From Podarcis raffonei (lineage: Eukaryota > Chordata > Lepidosauria > Squamata > Lacertidae): a stretch of 64,000 nt of DNA. Below are positions 36,965 through 64,000 of the stretch, one piece after another; the first letter of the stretch is position 1, and each line of letters starts with the position of its first letter. The notes below the pieces were generated by a model, which was not told where the DNA came from, searched no databases, and saw only the letters and a list, made by a program, of their open reading frames with translations. The DNA is taken from contig NC_070614.1 of the NCBI RefSeq assembly GCF_027172205.1, forward strand, positions 3,315,001 through 3,379,000, read 5' to 3'. A program made the translations under genes and the position numbers.

Positions 36965-37260
36965 ATTTTTTATTAAAACCATACAATCCACCAAAAACAG
37001 CACAGCACCAGCCCTTTCATTCGAAGCAGTTGGTTCCCAGCAGCCTGTTGGAACGAGGTGGTCTTCACCTGCTGGCGGAAGGACAGCAAGGAGGGAGCAC
37101 TGTCTTCTCCAGGGAGGGAGTTCCAAAGTCTGGGAGCAGCCACCACCGAGAAGGCCCTCTCCCACATGCCCACGGAGTGTGCCTGTGAGGGTGGCAGGGC
37201 AGAGGCTTCCCTTCTGAAGATCTCTGAACCTGAGCATGTTCGTATGAGGGAATATGACAT
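36965..37260 (-). mobile_element. CR1/L2-type LINE ORF2 C-terminus, inverted
   Basis: The minus strand encodes ERAFSVVAAPRLWNSLPGED followed by LSFRQQVKT, the conserved C-terminal end of CR1/L2 reverse transcriptases. It ends on the left in an (ATT)n-like tail at 36960-36972. Confidence 0.75.
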
Positions 37261-37553
37261 TTCAGACAGCTTTTCCCTGTCTATGCAGAAGAATTTGGGG
37301 TTTGTGTGTTTGGTGCTGCTCTTGTGCCTTTAACAGCAGCCTGACACGCAGAAATGTAGAATGAGCACTTTCCCCCAGTGTCTGCCCTGTTTCCCTGCCA
37401 CAAAAAGCTTCACCAGTTTTATTTCTGAACAGGAACGGTCTTGGTAAATAAGCATACCATTTTATGGAGCATATGTGATTATTACCTGTGATACCTCCAT
37501 TGCCAGCCAGCCAACTGGTTTTTATTGAACATTATTTAGTTTCCTAAAGGAAT

Positions 37554-37898
37554 GGCGCTGTGGGTAAAACCTCAGTGCCTAGGACTTGCTGATCGTAAGG
37601 TCGGCGGTTCGAATCCCCGTGGCGGGGTGAGCTCCCGCCGTTCGGTCCTAGCTCCTGTCCACCTAGCAGTTCGAAAGCACTCTTAAGTGCAAGTAGATAA
37701 ATAGGGACCGCTTTATAGCGGGAAGGTAAACGGCGTTTCCATGTGCGGCACTGGTGCAGGCTCGCCAGAGCAGCTTCGTCACGCTGGCCACGTGACCCGG
37801 AAGTGTCTTCGGACGGCACCAGCTCCCGGCCTCTTGAGCGAGATGAGCGCGCAACCCTAGAGTCGGTCACGACTGGCCCGTACGGGTAGGGGTACCTT
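37554..37898 (+). mobile_element. Sauria SINE, near full length
   Basis: The tRNA-like head GGCGCTGTGGGTAAAACCTC, with B box GGTTCGAATCCCCG, is followed by the family body (CTAGCAGTTCGAAAGCAC, GCAAGTAGATAAATAGG, GGGAAGGTAAACGGCGTTTC, GAGTCGGTCACGACTGG) and a short CTTTA tail. TAAAGGAAT repeats at both ends (37545-37553 and about 37899-37907). The family is confined to squamates and is mobilised by Bov-B LINEs. Confidence 0.92.
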
Positions 37899-37907
37899 TA
37901 AAGGAAT

Positions 37908-39155
37908 CACAGTCAATCTTTCCTACCTTTTAGGGAATCCTTCCCGAATCATCATGGCTGCTGAAGATATCACTCACCCTACAGTCATCTGCAACAACCC
38001 CTTGCAGGGAATTATCCATATTCATCATTTCACAAAATGGAACTTATTAAAGTGCAACATCAAATTTCTACACAAAAAGACCACACAAATAGAAACTGTC
38101 TCATTGGGGTGGAAGCCTATTCACACTGACTTTGGACAAGTGTATCCTGTTTAACTTAATGAGGATAAGGATATGTTTTGCAGGAAGAGATGGCAGATGA
38201 CAGCAATGTGGATTATTTCCTTTACCTGGCCAAATCCAGCCCTTTGAGTATTAGCAGCTGGCAAAGTCCCAGCTGCCAACCCACACCAACGTACACAGAG
38301 GGAGTAGTGGCTTTGACAATGGGACTGGTTTACTGTCCTCTTGGGGGCCCACTTGTCCCACCTTCCTCAAAGTGGCCCTCCCATAAAATGAGCTACTGAC
38401 CAGGCTTTTAAAGACATGGGGAGGGACAAAGGTCTTCAGGCTTTTTGAAATTTGTGGATTCCAAAACACATAAATAGTTCCCATGCAGAAATGGAAGAAA
38501 CCATAGTTTCACAAGCACCTGTACCAGCTGGAGACCAATGACATCAAAAAGTTGACATCTTGATATTTAACAATAATTGAGACAGAAGGTACTGCACCTT
38601 AAAAAAATAAATAACACTATAGAGATCAAGCAACCCTAAACGGTATATAATTTAGGTCAAAATGGATTATACAATGTAATCTCCTTTGCTTCTATTCGTT
38701 ACTCAGCTACATTTAAGGGCTATAGCAAATATATCCACAATAAACGGCAAATGGTAGCATTATTAGAAAATATGCATGATTAAAGCAAGCACAATAAAGT
38801 TAGTCTAAGAAATACCATCACAGTGCCCTTTGTAGTCCGGAGAAATATAAATCAAAGAAAACCATAAATAGCCCAAAGTAATTTTCAGAATAATACTACA
38901 ACACTACAGGAGTGATGAAGCCAAATTTCAGAACTTGTGAACAGATCCCACCGCAGGAAAGAGTTGTACCAATTTCTTGCTGTTAATACAAAAGCTAGTA
39001 ATAAAATGTCTTCAAAAGGAGGGGAATTTGTCACTCATTCGCTCTACATTCTGTTATGTAGTGATATCAAGTGGTACTGGAAAGCTTTATCTGCACCACC
39101 CATGGTATTCTTCTTAAGAAAGATGAAAAGCAGCAGTCCTTCTGAGCTAGAGAAG
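37908..39155. other. intergenic / CHMP5 3' flank
   Basis: The right part presumably holds CHMP5 3' UTR. No minus-strand AATAAA was noticed and no repeat with clear ends was seen. Confidence 0.35.
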
Positions 39156-45210
<6,055 letters not shown>

Positions 45211-45654
45211 CTTGGCGAGACGAGCAAGATCGCAGTGGGGGCCCCTTCGGGAAGACCGACGCCGCCGAAAGCAACACGGAACCCGGAAGCAACCGGCGGC
45301 GCCCGCCAATCACAAGCGCGGAAGAGTGCCAAACAGGGATGCCACGTGATGCTTTACGTCATCGAAAGCGACGCCTTAAGGAAAGGCGGAAGGAAGGAGC
45401 CTCGCGCAGACGAAGCGACGCGCCCGCCCTGCCCTCGGGGGAAGGGGCTCGGAGGGCGGGTCCTCTGTTTACATTATTCACTATATATGCCTTATTTATT
45501 TACTGTTGGTTTATTGTTGCCGTTTGCTTGTACAGCCCTAGAATGACGGGGTTGTGCCTTATTGAAATACCATGGGTGGGACACGAGTAAGTCCTGAGGA
45601 AGGGGGAGAGACTGTTTGGCAATGATCGAGGAATGTTGTTGTTAATATTATTTA

Positions 45655-45897
45655 TTGCATTAAGATATCCCGCCTATTTTTCTTCAAGGAGCTCAAGGTT
45701 CTCTCTGCCCCCCTTCCTTCTCATTTAATCCTCCACAACAACCCTGTGAGCTAGGTTAGGCTGAGAAAAGGAAGCGACCGTGGCCCAAGAGCAAAACCAG
45801 TGAACTTAACGATGGCCGAGTGTGTGGGGGGATTCGAACCCTGATCTCCCCTAGGCCAGAGCTGGACACTTTAAGCATTGCAGCACCCTGGCTCTCA
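45655..45897 (-). mobile_element. tRNA-derived SINE, inverted
   Basis: The complement reads from a tRNA-like head (B box GGTTCGAA within GGGGGATTCGAACCCTG at 45830-45843) through the CTTGGGCCA body to the TTGTTGTGGAGGATTAAATG segment and a tail near 45655. Confidence 0.65.
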
Positions 45898-46494
45898 AGC
45901 AGACTAGTTTGTGTCTGTCCCGAATCCTCTCTCAGCCTCTTGGGACGAGCTTTGCTTGTATTATGTTGAGGCTTTTCCTAACCACTCTCTCCACAAATAA
46001 TGTTTAATATGCCTCTTTGTCACAGGGAGTAAACCTGTCTTTTTCAACAGTGGGTGTGTTAGTTACAGGATTTGAAAAAGCTGTGGGCACCAGTCACAAA
46101 ATGGCTGCCAGAGAGTGGAGCAGAATCAAGCAGTTTGTATGCTGTCACAATGCTGCAGTGGAGATTTGCAGATATTCAGAGCGGCCCTTGCCACCTGCTT
46201 TGTATTGTGCTGTTCTTCTCCCAATATTGTATTCCCTACCACCACCACCGTCTTCCAAGAGATCACTCTTTCTCCCCCACAGTGATGGAGTACCGGTAAT
46301 TGTCCTGCAGATGAGTGACAAAAGCACAGGTTGGCTAATCACTGTCTTGCAGCAAACATGAAATACAATTCAGGTTTCTAGTGCATCTTTACATTGTTAA
46401 ACATAGTTCTCTCTCTTGATTGTAGAAGTTCAGCAACAAACCTGGAGAAGGAGGCAGCTCTTCTGAGTTCTATGGAGATGAAGTTCATTTATAA

Positions 46495-46720
46495 CAATGA
46501 TGCAGGATAAGAGCCTTCTCTGTGGTGGTGCTCCATTTGTGGAATGCCCTCCCTTTATGGGTTCATCAGGCACCAACACTTGTTTCAGGATAAAGCAAAG
46601 CTATACAGTGTTGGTGCCTGTCTAAGGGTAAGGGACATCATTCAGCTTTTTAAGGAGTGTCTGTTTTAACCTCCACTGTGCTTAACTGCCGCTGTGTGCT
46701 GGTGCTTATGAATGTGTATA
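46495..46720 (+). mobile_element. CR1/L2-type LINE ORF2 C-terminus
   Basis: AGAGCCTTCTCTGTGGTGGT encodes the RAFSVVV-LWNALP motif of the CR1/L2 C-terminus. A decayed 3' end follows. Confidence 0.6.
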
Positions 46721-46974
46721 TTTTTAGTAAAGACATGTTGACTTTAATATGTTATTGATTTTATGAATACAAACAGCCCTATAAATTCAGCTTCGCAATA
46801 ATTTGAGGGACCGTTTTAAAAACACTGCTGTCTGTAAACAAGATGCATTTTCACCAGGATATTTGAAGTACATACAAAGTTATATACCTACCATAGAAGG
46901 CCCCACCACTTCAGAGACAAAATGCAACTGGTTTCATAACAGAAACAGATGATAAAATTGTTTACTTTATACAA

Positions 46975-46984
46975 TTTATTTATT
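46975..46984 (-). terminator. poly(A) signals of FH
   Basis: Two overlapping AATAAA hexamers on the minus strand about 30 nt downstream of the FH stop codon, implying a very short 3' UTR. Confidence 0.6.
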
Positions 46985-47010
46985 TTCTGTTTCTACTACA
47001 TTTGTCACAG

Positions 47011-63852
<16,842 letters not shown>

Positions 63853-64000
63853 GGCGGAGGCTGCGGAGGGGGGACGGAGAGGACGGAGTGGGCGGAGTTG
63901 CAGCCAATGGAGTGGAAGGAAAGGAGGGTTTCGCCCGCCCCCATGCTGCCTGCGCGAACCAATCAAGGAAACGGAGCAGGGCTTTAAAAAAAAAAAAGGC

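Noticed and set aside
46017-46361. 114-codon plus-strand frame as a small gene divergent from CHMP5
   Set aside because: No domain, no splice context and no conservation evident; followed by a CR1/L2 fragment.

Overview
This is vertebrate nuclear DNA, almost certainly from a squamate reptile. A nearly complete Sauria SINE (37.5-37.9 kb), a Bov-B LINE 3' end (17.2-17.6 kb), an L1 with intact reading frames, CR1/L2-type LINE tails, tRNA-derived SINEs and many short inverted-repeat DNA elements all point that way. Four complete protein-coding genes can be read exon by exon. All lie on the minus strand, so in transcription order they run FH, CHMP5, BAG1, ZNF830 (right to left). Each start codon sits in a GC-rich CpG-island-like promoter (about 63.4-63.95, 45.05-45.48, 35.56-36.06 and 16.3-16.9 kb).

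Layout. 0-1.45 kb: the 3' UTR-like end of an unidentified plus-strand gene. 2.0-16.7 kb: ZNF830, ten exons, 378 codons. 16.7-22.6 kb: intergenic, with a Bov-B tail and a decayed DIRS-like element. 22.6-35.9 kb: BAG1, seven exons, 214 codons. 36.06-39.15 kb: intergenic, packed with LINE pieces and one Sauria SINE. 39.16-45.2 kb: CHMP5, eight exons, 219 codons, the same length as human. 45.5-47.0 kb: a short gap with a SINE and a LINE piece. 47.0-63.85 kb: FH, ten exons, 504 codons. A nested L1-in-L1 composite that also carries a solo LTR sits in FH intron 3, and a second solo LTR sits in FH intron 7.

The genes do not form a pathway. They are housekeeping genes: mitochondrial/cytosolic fumarase, an ESCRT-III subunit, an Hsp70 co-chaperone and a spliceosome-associated zinc-finger protein.

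The main points of interest are these. (1) ZNF830 is multi-exonic here but intronless in human, so this looks like the ancestral gene that a retrocopy replaced in mammals. (2) Its first intron has the hallmarks of a minor-spliceosome (U12) AT-AC intron, and its seventh is GC-AG. (3) BAG1 and CHMP5 are co-oriented rather than head-to-head as in human, which fits an inversion through their shared promoter. FH is also linked here, although it lies on another chromosome in human. (4) One L1 inserted into another so that an 810-codon open frame with two reverse-transcriptase active-site blocks was created by chance.
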